This document shows positions 14,101 through 31,449 of a stretch of 64,000 nt of DNA, piece by piece (the stretch's first letter is position 1; every line of letters begins with the position of its first letter). This stretch comes from Xestospongia bergquistia (Eukaryota > Porifera > Demospongiae > Haplosclerida > Petrosiidae). The DNA lies in contig OZ014412.1 of the NCBI GenBank assembly GCA_963965975.1, forward strand, positions 8,308,708-8,372,707. Reading direction: 5' to 3'. Position numbers and translations under genes: made by a program. Under the pieces are notes generated by a model. The model saw nothing but the letters and a program-made list of their open reading frames with translations, had not been told where the DNA came from and ran no database searches.

Positions 14101-14763
14101 ATCTGCTCCTCAATATAATGCCATGCCCATAATTTTTACATTTATTGGTGAACATTAATATTTCCAAACGCTAATATCTTGACTCATCCACCTATAATCA
14201 TCTTAGTAACAAACAGTCTAACATTCTTATTGAATTCTCCTTGTATATTATATATACTAGAATGTGTCCCCTAATAAATCTGTTTTACTATAACTTCAAT
14301 TATTTGTATTATTCTCAGAGTCTTGTCCATTTTGTCATACAGTGTTCATTGTATGTTCACTAGGTCATGATGGGTGGTGAATGGTTTGAGGAGTTGTTTG
14401 GTGATCCTAACACAGTTAATGATGATACACTTGTTAATACAGCTCTACAATCATTATACACTCAATTAGAAATATCTCAAGAACCATCAGATTGTCATGT
14501 GACTGTTCAGAAAGTAAACAGTTGTGACAAAAATAACTAATTTTTATGTATATCATTTAGAATTGTATTCCACAATATACGTTAGGCCATCAGTTGAAAA
14601 TTGGTAAGATTATTTTTAATGTTAAATGGTATATTTGATGTACTCAAAATTAAAATCAAAATTAAAAGAAATTAAAAAATTAAACATTAAATTAAGGGAC
14701 GGTAATGACTGTGTGTATGTTCCTCTATGTTCTTGATTTAGTTAATTTAATAACTAAATGAAG

Positions 14764-14819
<56 letters not shown>

Positions 14820-14980
14820 TAGATGCTATCGAAAGTTACATGAAGTCTCATGGTTTGCCACTGTCTTTACTTGGTTCATCGTATCATGGTATAAGTGTCA
14901 ATGATTGTATTATGCACTCTCTTCTAGAGGCAAGAAATGTCCTGTCACATTTGGATGAAGCAATTGAAATGTCATACTAA
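11187..14980 (+). CDS. PPOX: Protoporphyrinogen oxidase (multi-exon)
   Basis: It oxidises protoporphyrinogen IX to protoporphyrin IX, the penultimate step of heme synthesis, at the inner mitochondrial membrane, using FAD. Exon 1 (11187-11408) has the FAD-binding motif ILGGGVSGLTTAWSL and GAVHELGPRSMR. Exon 2 (12501-12761) has LSELGLESEV and PPFSKPL. Exon 3 (from 13061) has MCRGVFASSSHHLSIRSCFP, the PPOX signature. Later exons give GYLVPSSQ, MMGGEWF, NCIPQYTLGHQ and GSSYHGISVNDC, ending at TAA 14978-14980. All match the animal PPOX order. Introns carry a 30-bp tandem repeat (12116-12352) and a (TA)n run. There is no separate targeting peptide, as in human PPOX. Confidence 0.95.
12116..12352. 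repeat. 30-bp tandem repeat in PPOX intron 1, ~7.5 copies
   Basis: The unit is about ACTTAAGTTAATAGTGTACA plus TTGTACATGT, with one shortened copy near 12191-12210. The reading frames across it on both strands are periodic artefacts, not genes. Confidence 0.9.
14769..14815. repeat. (TA)n microsatellite in last PPOX intron
   Basis: Pure TA run just upstream of the final PPOX exon acceptor TTTTGTAG. Confidence 0.9.
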
Positions 14981-15401
14981 CGTCATGTTTTTTCAAGCTC
15001 ATGTTATTAACTGATTTGTAAACTTACTTTTTATCAACAATCTAATGCAAAGAGTTGAATATTAATACTTTTGCAAATAGAATTAATTGTTAGAAATTAT
15101 GTCATTTTGGTTAGTAGGTGATGTCTTGACTGGTCTAGGGAATTATTAGTCCTTATTAACATTTCTTACACAGACTGACAATCTAATTGATTCTGCAGAA
15201 GCTGTATAGTATCTTATTTCTGTAGGTGCCATATTGCTACACTATACTAATCTGGTGTTGTGTCTGTATTTTAATGAGGTATGCAATATAAGTATGTCAT
15301 ATCAAATAGTATATATACAATTAAGAGTTGGACTTAGTGTCCCTCTCATTTTTGTTAATTACGGAATTTGCAACTCAATAAAATGATGTTGCGAGGCAAG
15401 T
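14981..15401. other. Intergenic, PPOX 3' flank, nothing recognised
   Basis: AT-rich sequence that presumably contains the PPOX 3' UTR. No exon or repeat was recognised before the GIY-YIG remnant begins. Confidence 0.4.
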
Positions 15402-15890
15402 TATATTAGACAGACTGGCAGAAATCTATCATATCGCATTACTGAACACAGGAGAGCAGTACAAAAACTGGACACCTTCTCCAGTGCTGTTGTGTCTGAA
15501 CATGTCTGCTAGACAGGTCACTCCATCAACTGGGATAACCCTTCTATCTTAGCTCATCACCCTTTCCTCTGGCAAAGAGTCATCCTTAATCCTGGCACAT
15601 CAACAATAAATGTCCTTCCATCAACCGTGAGAAGGGCCTTCCCCTGGGACACTGAGGTCCAATATGATGTAAAGCAGCCCACCCATGCCAAGATCAAGCC
15701 TAGCGGCCCACCCACGCAACGCGTGCAGGAATGCAGGATGTTTTTGAACTTTGTACCTTAGCATGTAGTATAAATAGAAGCTTTTTTTTCATTATTTAAG
15801 CCACTGACGAAGATATTCGCTCTGACTGTTGAAACTTTTTGGCGATAATACATTTTTGGTTTGGTGAAATAAAAATGAATATTGAAAACA
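15402..15890 (+). mobile_element. Penelope-like (GIY-YIG) retroelement 3' remnant
   Basis: The frame 15402-15761 reads YIRQTGRNLSYRITEHRRAV, then after an in-frame TAG at 15510 continues TGHSINWDNPSI. This is the GIY-YIG endonuclease arrangement found at the C-terminus of Penelope-like elements. It is followed at 15801-15840 by a CTGACGA...GAAAC box, a layout common at the 3' end of such elements. The reverse transcriptase part is absent and the in-frame stop marks it as dead. Another GIY-YIG-bearing retroelement class is possible. Confidence 0.65.
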
Positions 15891-15899
15891 CTAATCTAC

Positions 15900-16022
15900 C
15901 TGAAGACCCAGGTCTTTTTCTCATTTTTTTATATCGATATTTTTAGTTGTCTAGATATAGTTGACAAATTTTCTTAGTTGTCAATTTAATAATTTTTAGT
16001 TGTATGTATATTTTTTTAAATG

Positions 16023-16057
<35 letters not shown>

Positions 16058-16190
16058 CTATATATGTATTATTTTATTTTTAGTTGTATAGGTGATATTG
16101 TATATTTATTTTTAAAAATATTTTTAACATTTTCTCAAGACAAAATCAATCTTAAAAAATAATTATAAATCCAAAAACGTCTTGGTCGTT
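15900..16190. other. AT-rich intergenic with (TA)n
   Basis: Very AT-rich spacer between two element remnants, including a TA run near 16026-16052. The motif TTTTTAGTTGTAT recurs several times. No gene is seen. Confidence 0.5.
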
Positions 16191-16199
16191 AGACCAATC

Positions 16200-17338
16200 A
16201 CGATTACTTCCACTAACTCATGGTTTACTCAGCTGGATAAAGGGTACTCTATCTGTGTAACCTTTTTGATCTAACTAAAGCATTTGACTCAGTTCCACAT
16301 CAACGCCTTCTTGATGTACTTTCTTCACTAGACATCTCTCATCACCTTATTGTTTGGCTTCAAAGTTATCTCACACTTCGATCTCAGCAGGTTGTTGTTG
16401 ATGGCTGTTCCTCTTTTAAGTCTTCTGTCCTATCTGGCGTTCCTCAAGGCTCAATTCTTGGACCACTTTTCTTCATTTTGTACATATTCCAGTTACCTTT
16501 CTCCTCAACTTCATCAATCATTCTATATGCTGATGACATCCTTCTATCATGTCCCTTCAAATCTTTCCTCCAATTTTCACTTGCACAATCTAACGTTAAT
16601 ATTCTCTCTTCCTGGGTCAAATCTAATACCTAACGATTAATCACTCAAAAACCAAATACATGATCATTTCCAGAAAGTCTCCTACATCCTTTACTACTCT
16701 TCCTTCTCTTTTGCTTGATGGATCACCTCTTGAATTAGTCTCTTCATTTAAGTACCTAGATGTTACTCTAACCTCTAACCTCTCTTGGTCTACACACATC
16801 AATGAAACCTGCTCTAAGGCCAAGAAACTGCTTGGCCACATCTATCGTCAATTTTACTATAACTCTTCTTCTGTTCTTATTAAATTGTATTTGACATTAA
16901 TCCTCCCCATCCTTGTGTACAGCTCATCTGTTTGGGATCCATATTCCATTCCTAACATCAACAAATTGGAAAAAGTTCAACATTGTGACCTAAAACTCTG
17001 CGGTAAAAATTGGACCTCTGATTACCCTCTACTTCTACAACTCTTCAATCTTCCTTCTCTATCCTCCTGTAGAACAACATCCAAGCTTGTCCTTTTATAC
17101 AAGTTCATCTTTAGTAAGCTCTACATTCCTGCTGAATCTTTTTCATTTCAAAACCAGTCCTCTTATAATTTACGTTCTTCCCACCCTTTAAACCTGAACC
17201 TGCCCTTTTCCAGATCTTCTGCTACCCTCAACACCTTCCTTCCCAGTGCTATTTCCCTGTGGAATTCCCTTCCCTCATCACTCAAAGATCTCAACTCTGC
17301 AAGTCAGTTCAAGCTAAATATTTCTTATTTACTTTAAA
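16200..17338 (+). mobile_element. 5'-truncated non-LTR retrotransposon, RT remnant
   Basis: The frame from 16268 reads DLTKAFDSVPHQRLLDVL, LSGVPQGSILGPLFFILYI and the catalytic ILYADD (TAT at 16526), then hits a stop near 16631. The 3' part (16660-17338) lies in another frame and continues with SSFKYLDVTLTSNLSWSTHI and the usual post-RT region, ending at TAA. A frameshift plus a missing N-terminal endonuclease mark it as inactive. The motif set is of the CR1/Jockey/I type; the exact clade cannot be given without a tree. Confidence 0.85.
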
Positions 17339-17720
17339 ATTATGAGAAATATATTGTACATGTTATTCATATTTATTCATTTGTTCATTTGTTAATATCA
17401 TCACTCTTCATAAATCATTCACCTCCTATTGTTTTTGATGTTCTTCATATTAGGTTTGCTATTGAGTGTCTTTTGTGTTTTAATAAAAAAAATCATTGAT
17501 ATGTGTTTCCTTGCTAGGTGTGTACATGTGCTGATGACATCTTCCTGCCCGACTAATATCATTTTCTGTTTCAATGTTTATTTTAAATCAAGTTCTTTTT
17601 AGATTTTTTTAATTATTAAAATGACAGCTTATTTATCACTTAATTTGTATACGGAAGTTATACAACTTTCCGTTTATTTCCGTAATCGACTGATACTGCC
17701 ACACCCTTTCAAAATCCAAA
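17339..17720. other. Element 3' tail and nicastrin 5' flank
   Basis: It starts as the likely 3' UTR of the retrotransposon (A-rich AATAAAAAAAATC near 17480) and ends in the nicastrin promoter and 5' UTR. No other gene is visible and there is no obvious TATA box next to the nicastrin ATG. Confidence 0.4.
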
Positions 17721-24023
<6,303 letters not shown>

Positions 24024-24619
24024 TCTTGTGGTTTTTATTGCTATTGTGTAAAAAAATCTAGTTTAATAATTAATAATTATATTCTAATTGATGTCTCAAT
24101 ATTGTATTAACTTTTGTAACATTGTTGCAAACGACTATAAAGATAATATTGCTGACGACTCCTTTAGCGAGGGGGCGGCCACGTCAGACTAGACGACGCC
24201 ATGCCCATGATAGTAGTACAACTTTAAAATATTTTAGATAGATCATAGAGTCACTAGCAACAATTCTATCTGTGTAACCACACCCATGAACCATTCTGAA
24301 GCATAGATAGATGCATCCAATTAGCTATTAATTATCTCGACTATAATGGGTGTCTAGAGCTGGTTTCTGGGCGCACCAGCAGCTCAGGGTCGTCGGTGCT
24401 GTACCATAGATATTAGAGTAAATAATAGTTTATTGAAATTACTCTATTATCTATGACTCTACGTGTGCAAAACGAATATTATTATTAATACTAGACCCTA
24501 AACCTTGGAACCTACACATACTATTAATTTGACATTTAAGTATACCCTTTTCTGCCGGGCCCGGATTGGCGTTATGTTATTATTACTTTAGTAACATCTT
24601 GTGCTTTGACGACACTAAC
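24024..24619. other. Intergenic; duplicated sulfotransferase 5' flank
   Basis: Between nicastrin and sulfotransferase copy 1. The stretch near 24490-24550 (CTAGACCCTAAACC ... TATTAATTT ... ATTTAAGTAT) is matched upstream of copy 2 at about 28770-28830, so the tandem duplication included promoter sequence. A small inverted repeat lies at about 24410-24460 (TTAGAGTAA / TTACTCTA). No gene seen. Confidence 0.6.
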
Positions 24620-27600
24620 ATGATGAGACTGATACCAGGAGCTATTGTCTTCTTCTTGATACTGCAATGCCTAGTAACTCTTCTTCTCATGAGAATAGTC
24701 ATGACTGGTAGGTCTAGAAAGATGGTTCATGCTAGTTATGAAGATGAGCAAGTAGCATCTCCAAAGATACCTGACCCTAGTGAGCCCATGAATCGGCAAT
24801 TGCATGTAGCTATAAATAAAGGAAGCACTATGGTCAAGAGCAGTGTTAACTCTCTTCAAGAAAAATCAATTAAAGACACTATGCCACAGCTGTCGAAGAA
24901 CAAAGCTAAAGAAAGAAGCTCTGGAGTCAGGAGAAGTGTTAACTCTATTATGAAAAATCTAGAATCAACTGAAGACACTATGCCACATCCGTCAAAAAAC
25001 AAAGAAAGAAACCCTATAGTCAGAAGCAGTGTTAGCTCTCCTCAAGAAGAATCAACTAAAGAAACTTGGGCACATCTGTCAAAGAAAAAATCTAAAAAAA
25101 GAAACTCTGTAGTCAAGAAAAATGTTAACTCTATTGTGCAGGATCTAGAATCAACTGAAGACACTATGGCACATCTGTCAAAGAATAAAGAAAGAAACCC
25201 TATGGTCAGGAGGAGTGTTAGTTCTCCTCAAGAAGAATCAACTGAAGAAACTTGGGCACATCTGTCAAAGAAAAAAACTAAACAAAGAAACTCTGTAGTC
25301 AAGAAAAATGTTAACTCTATTGTGCAAGATCTAAAATCAACTGAAGACACTATGGCACATCTGTCAAAGAATAAAGAAAGAAACTCTATGGTCAGGAGGA
25401 GTGTTAATTCTCCTCAAGAAGAATCAAACAAGGACACTTGGGCACATTGGTCCAAGAACAAAGCCACCTCTAGCAAGTTGTTATACTCAGTGGAGAAGTT
25501 ACCATCACAACCAAAGCAAATAGTCAGAGAAGCAACAAGTAAAGTATCTTATTTTATTAGTAGATACTAATATATGTATATTATTCATCCAGTAGGAACC
25601 AATACTATAATATGAATAGTTAATGTTTAGTGGGTGGAGATCAGATTAATACACAGAGAAGTATTGGCATGCTGAAAATGAAAACACTGTGTATAATTGT
25701 AATTGTATTTAATGCACAGTGTTTGTTTGTTCAGCATATGTGCTGAAAAATTATGTAACATTTTAATTAATTGTAGGTACGGTCTATTTTGTGCATTAAA
25801 CCCCCATACCTTAATTAAACAATAATAACAATATATTTGGTAATTTCTCTGATTTTTTAATAATTTAAGAAAAAGTCATTTGTACGTATTTTATTCTGAC
25901 AATAGAATCATGTAGATGTAGAAATAAACTTAAAATATACAGTAAAGACACTACAAAGATACTAATGGAGATATCAAAATTTTAATATCTCTAAGTATTT
26001 TTGAAATACCTTTACAAAGTTTAACGTATATCTTTAAAGGTATATACTTTAAACTTAAAGATACTTAAGACATACTTAGAGATATTACGAAAATTTGATT
26101 GATTGTTTTTTAACTAATAATTTAAAGTGACTCAACATCTGCTGTTGTACTGATAGAGTTCTTATCAAAACTGCTATGAGTAAAATTATAAGATTGGAAT
26201 TGTGACAAGTGCACATATGTGTATAAATGTATGATACATCTATAATATAATAACATTCAGTAATATTATATTACAATAAACCACATACTATTTTATCAGA
26301 TGTAAACATCATATACTCTAATCTATGAAGAAGCATGCACTTACTATATAATATTCATAGCATTGGTTTGTTTTGGTTACTCAGCATCAATAATAGTACC
26401 AAAGAGTACATTAAACGTATAAGTGTTTCTTAGCAGGCATGGGGCCAAGTACATTGGTACTTGTACTTAAGTACTATAAGTACATCTATGAAAGTACTTG
26501 TACTTGTACTTAAGTCCTTTTTTTAATTTTTGCGTAGTACTTGTACTTGTACTCAAGTACTGAGGTATGTACTTGCAAGTACTTAAATACTTATAAGTAC
26601 TTTGAAGTACCTTTAAGTCTTTTAAGTCCTTCTAATGTTATTGATCAAATCTTCAGCTGTAGAGAGGCTATTTAGTATTGCGGGAAAGGTTTTCACACCA
26701 GAAAGGTGTAGACTAAGCGATGACAGATTCGAACAGCAAATGTTTATAAGATGTAATAATGATAATGTACCATTATTGTAATTCTGTTTGACTGCCAAAA
26801 ACTAATAACCACTCCCAAATTCATTACCTACCAGTTGAAACATTTCTACTTGTACTTGTACTTAAGTACTTTCTAAAGTACTTGTACTTATACTTAAGTA
26901 CATTTTAATTATTGGAGCTTGTACTTGTACTTGTACTTAAGATTTTTTGAAAGTACTTGTACTTTACTTAAGTACTTTCAAAAGTACTTGGCCCCATGTC
27001 TGTTTCTTAGTAAGTACTTGCATATAGCTAGTTTAGTGTGTCACAAGTCTATGTATACACATCTCTAGTAAATCCATATATTTTCTAAAATTCAATAAAT
27101 GTACTCAACAACCTGCTAATATATACAGTACTATATACAGAATCATACTAATATATGAAACTCATATAACAAATTTATATGTTAAAATGACGTATTACTT
27201 TTAGTAGTGACATACTTTCTTAAATACAGGAAAAACGGAACTTTCTGAAGATTCAAACTTAATGCTAAAGTACATGCCCATTGATAAAAACAATCAGCAA
27301 CCTCAAGAGACTGCAAGAATGACCAGTAGAAGAATTCCGTTGCAACTAAAAACGGAGTTTCCTGAAATCGTTTTAACTGACAACAAACAGACAAACGATA
27401 AAAATCAAGAACACCCTCCGTATAAAAGTAAAGTACAAAGTAATAAAAAGCATAAAAGGCGACAGAGGAGACAAAGACAAGCCAGACGCAATAGAAGAAG
27501 AGAAGAACAACTTAAAAGGCCTCAGAAACAGATTATTTATAAAGATGAAGATAAAAAAAAGGGAAATAACTTAGAGAAAAAACATAGAATAATTGAACCA

Positions 27601-28637
27601 CTAGGTTAGTCATAATATTTGCTCATATCATTCCACTATGAATTCCAGTACAAAATTTGTTAATATAACATTTTATTTGTATAGTTGTGAACGAAGGTGA
27701 TGTCGATAAAAGCCTTAATCCAGATATTTTGGAGAGAGGAAAGGTAAGAAGCATGCAACTATATATATTGTATAAGTCTTCAATATTTTGACAGTTTCAG
27801 CAATATCAGATTTATCAACTCTGCAACAGATACAATGACACACAATACACCTCAGCTCAATTTAAACCTGTAATACATTCTACACTTTTCAGTGACAATC
27901 ATCGTCTTACATTTTGTGCTGTCAAGAAAGCAGGCTGTACAGTCATGTACACATTATTCTTATTATTACAAAATAAGTACACACTACAAGAACTGGAGAA
28001 TGTAACAAAAATTACACATGAAGATCAATTACGAAAAGTAGTCACGATGGACAGTTTGCCACGTAAATTAGCCATGAGAAAATTGAGTCTGTATTTTAGT
28101 TTTACTGTCGTTAGAAATCCTTTGGAACGACTTGTTAGTGCTTATAGAAATAAAATGGAGGAACATGATGGAGGTGAAGACTCCTATTATTTTTTTTTAC
28201 AAAAACGGATCATTTCAAGGCAACGTCTATTGAATAGCAGTGGTCCATCTTATCCTACTTTCAGGGAATTCATTGAATTCCACTTGAAGTTAAACTTTCG
28301 TTGGTGGGATCCTCATTTTGCACCTTCATCTTATCTTTGTCAGCCATGTCTAGCAAAGTATAACTTTTACGCTAGCACTAAATCTCTTGATGATGATACG
28401 AGGTCTGTGTTACAATTGTTAGACATTCCAGAAGAGTATTATTTTTCAAAAAAACTTAGAGACAAAATTCCAGCAACAATCAAAGCTCATGCTCACAATA
28501 CAAGTTCACTTCTATTTCATTATTACTCTCAGTTGCCTCCTAATGTCAAAAAGAAACTGTTTGAGAAGCTAGCATTTGAATTAGATTATTACTATAGTCT
28601 TTATCCAGCAGAGCATGGGATGCACTTAAGGTTATAG
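24620..28637 (+). CDS. Carbohydrate sulfotransferase copy 1 (repeat stem)
   Basis: Golgi type II membrane sulfotransferase of the Sulfotransfer_2 family (CHST8-14 group), transferring sulfate from PAPS to glycan sugar. Exons: 24620-25538, 27230-27604, 27685-27743, 27795-28637; junction phases 1,1,0 keep the frame. The start is the ATG ATG at 24620, as the 5' extension uses only a TTG. A signal anchor follows (LIPGAIVFFLILQCLVTLLL). The stem is very long and Lys/Ser-rich, built of repeats of about 62 residues marked by STEDTM, HLSKNKERN, SSPQEES and WAHLSKKK. Exon 2 is highly basic. The catalytic exon has the 5'-phosphosulfate loop CAVKKAGCT, the 3'-phosphate loop VVRNPLERLVSAYRNK and the PCLAKYNFY motif. 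Joining exon 1 to the rest is inference from splice phase and from copy 2. The sugar acceptor is unknown. Confidence 0.82.
25968..26100. repeat. Imperfect fold-back repeat in intron
   Basis: The left arm (ATCAAAATTTTAATATCTCT, then AAGTATTT) is roughly the reverse complement of the right arm ending ACTTAGAGATATTACGAAAA. The middle holds more AAAGGTATATACTTTAAAC-type palindromic sequence. Likely a decayed MITE in intron 1 of sulfotransferase copy 1. Confidence 0.55.
26434..27002. mobile_element. Internally deleted hAT transposon, 8-bp TSD
   Basis: The ends are CAGGCATGGGGCCAAGTAC and, inverted, CAGACATGGGGCCAAGTAC. The element is flanked on both sides by the identical 8 bp TTTCTTAG (26426-26433 and 27003-27010), the hAT hallmark. 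Subterminal regions are packed with ACTTGTACTTAAGTAC-type repeats. The only coding remnant is the C-terminal dimerisation segment of a hAT transposase (26635-26781). It sits in intron 1 of sulfotransferase copy 1. Confidence 0.93.
26635..26781 (+). pseudogene. hAT transposase C-terminal (dimerisation) fragment
   Basis: A 48-codon frame reads SSAAVERLFSIAGKVFTPER-like sequence (here KSSAVERLFSIAGKVFTPER), then CRLSDDRFEQQMFIR and a stop at 26779-26781. This is the conserved hATC motif. The DNA-binding and catalytic parts are missing, so it cannot act as a transposase. Confidence 0.9.
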
Positions 28638-29024
28638 TTTTCAAGATATATGAATATTAACCTTTTATATGTATCTATAATATGTTGTTATTTTTTCTAT
28701 AATTTATTAAATGGATATTGTACAGCAGGAGGAAGTGCATACTTTAATAAGAGATTATTACATCCTAGATCCTAGACCCTAAACCCTAACTTAAGAACCT
28801 TAATGTATTAATTTCCTATTTAAGTATGCATATCCTATAATAATACGATTACAATTTATTTATTAATTAATGGATTATCCACGTGGGCGTCTGAGCGGAA
28901 GTTCAATGCCCATTTGTGTTGCACATGGTCTTTCTGGTTCGTGGCTGGTGTTTACTCTGTTGAGTGTTGAAGTTAGCAGCGCACTCGTGCAACAGCACAT
29001 ATTTACTCTATTATCTATGCTGGA
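28638..29024. other. Intergenic, promoter of sulfotransferase copy 2
   Basis: Contains the 3' UTR of copy 1 and a 5' flank that resembles the copy-1 flank (CTAGACCCTAAACCC, TATTTAAGTATGCATA, TTACTCTATTATCTATG). No separate gene is seen. Confidence 0.55.
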
Positions 29025-31449
29025 ATGAAGTTAGGCTCCAAAGTGATCTTCTCTTTCTTCATACTTCAGTCTATGATATCTATCATTTTCATGTTAGTCG
29101 CGAGAGATAAACTTTGTATTTCTTGTAAGTTATTATATATATTATACATAGTATTATATTATATTATTATGTATATAATATGTATACTATATAAAATGTG
29201 GCCATCTTTCCATGTGGTAGGTATTTTAAAGGAAGAGGCAGGTACAGATTTTCAAACACTTTCAATTGTAAAGGAATCTCCTGTACAACATCATCTAGCT
29301 AAGAACATCGTCAGTTCTCTAGATGTTACCTCTCAAAAACAACTGGGTATTGTCAGCTCCAACAGGTCATTGGAATCGCAGAAGAAATTTCTACCAAAAA
29401 AGGATACCAAAGGAGGTAAATCTGTGAGAACTGTTGATGCATTAATAATTATAGTAAATTATGAAATTTAAAAGTAAGCCAGATACCTTGAGCTTCTCCT
29501 CTTTCTCATGGTATGGCATCAGCAAAGAGGAGGATATGATAGACTAATATGTAGTATTATACTTTTTTGGATAGTTCCATGTTATGCCTTAATTTCTATT
29601 GTGCCTTGCACATATATGGATCAGTCTTCAACCTTTCAATAGTTTTTACACACTGTGTGCAGGTTGTTGATAACAACACTAAATGACAACATAGGAAGCC
29701 ATGCATCCTGTCTAATATAATTATGCTATAAGTTGGCAAGCATTTCACTAATATAACTGTGTGATGTGTATTAAACTAATAAAGAAAACAGGTATATGAG
29801 AGTTTATAAACTTTACAATATACTATTAGTAAACATAATAATAACATTGTAATATCAACATCTTACAATACCATGGCCATATAAGGACAATATATATATA
29901 TTTATAGAGAGGTTTTTGCATACTTAACTTAATGAGTTGTATCATCTTGTATGTACAATTATATTTATATCTTCAACATAGTACATTAATTGAAGACTAG
30001 CTATATTGTTAATTCATGTATAGTTATGTATTAATGGTCATTATCCTTACAATAACAACAGAGCAACTTCCTAGGAAGTATAGTTTGAGACAAAGGTTGG
30101 GACCTGGAATTACTTATACAAGAAAACAAGAGCAAAAAATTGATTTAATCAAAAAACCATCCCTCAGTGGTTACAAACTAAAGATTCGTCAACATCAAAA
30201 GAAAAATTTTCTGACTCCATACAAAAAAAAGTCATTGAGTCTTAAAGGTGATAAATTTAAGCTAAAGAGTCATACATACAAGAAACTATTAGAAGTACTA
30301 CAACCAAAAAGCAAGCAAGCAAAGCATCAATTCAAAAGAATTAAACCACTTGGTAAGATATATACAGGCTAATATAATTGATCTCATGCATTTTATAATA
30401 ATCTTATAATACACTTCACAGTAAATTGTATTAATTTATTAACAAAAGATGTGTACATGTTTATGACATAACATTTTATTGCAGTGGTTAACAAAACAGA
30501 TATCAATAAAAGCCTCAATCCAGATATATGGGAAAGAGGAAGGGTAAGTACAGCACCTTAATGATAATGATGTTGTGTCAAATGTTCATTATTTCTATAT
30601 ATATAGTTTCAGCAACATCAGATTCTTCAACTCTGTGAGAGATATAAGAACACAAAATTCACCTTTACTCAATTTAAATCTGTGATACATTCTACACTTT
30701 TCAGTGACAATCATCGTCTTACATTTTGTGCTGTCAAGAAAGCAGGCTGTACAGTCATGTACACATTATTCTTATTATTACAAAATAAGTACACACTACA
30801 AGAACTGGAGAATGTAACAAGAATTACACATGAAGATCAATTACAAAAAGTAGTCACGATGGACAGTTTGCCACGTAAATTAGCCATGAGAAAATTGAGT
30901 CTGTATTTTAGTTTTACTGTCGTTAGAAATCCTTTGGAACGACTTGTTAGTGCTTATAGAAATAAAATGGAGGAACATGATGGAGGTGAAGACTCTAATT
31001 ATTTTATCTTAAAAAAACGAATCATTTCAAGGCAACGTCTATTGAATAGCAGTGGTCCATCTTATCCTACTTTCAGGGAATTCATTGAATATCACTTGAA
31101 GTTAGACTTTCGTTGGTGGGATTCTCATTTTGTACCTTCATCTTATCTTTGTCAGCCATGTCTAGCAAAGTATAGCTTTTATGCTAGAACTAAATCTCTT
31201 GATGATGATGTGAGGTCTGTGTTACAATTGTTAGACATTCCAGAAGAGTATTATTTTTCAAAACAACTTAGAGACAAAATCCCACCAGCAATCAAAGCTC
31301 ATGCTCACAATACAAGTTCACTTCTATTTCATTATTACTCTCAGTTGCCTCCTGATGTCAAAAAGAAACTGTTTGAGAAGCTAGCATTTGAATTAGATTA
31401 TTACTACAGTCTTTATCCATCAGAGTATGGGATGCACTTAAGAGTGTAA
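29025..31449 (+). CDS. Carbohydrate sulfotransferase copy 2
   Basis: Tandem paralogue of copy 1. Exons: 29025-29124, 29221-29415, 30062-30352, 30485-30543, 30607-31449; splice phases 1,1,1,0, the last two as in copy 1. It starts MKLGSKVIFSFFILQSMISI, a signal anchor, followed by a short acid/Ser stem and then a basic exon (LPRKYSLRQRLGPG) with no evident similarity to the copy-1 stem. The linker exon (NKSLNPDIWERGR) and catalytic exon are very close to copy 1: CAVKKAGCT, VVRNPLERLVSAYRNK, LCQPCLAKYSFY. By eye over 90% of catalytic residues and most silent sites agree. Same predicted Golgi activity; acceptor unknown. Confidence 0.88.

Noticed and set aside
16350-16640. 96-codon frame MFGFKVISHF...
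   Set aside because: Out-of-frame shadow of the reverse transcriptase remnant, whose proper frame contains the YADD motif.
28770-28790. CCCTAAACCCTAA telomere-like sequence
   Set aside because: Only about two units, and the region is explained by the duplicated sulfotransferase 5' flank.
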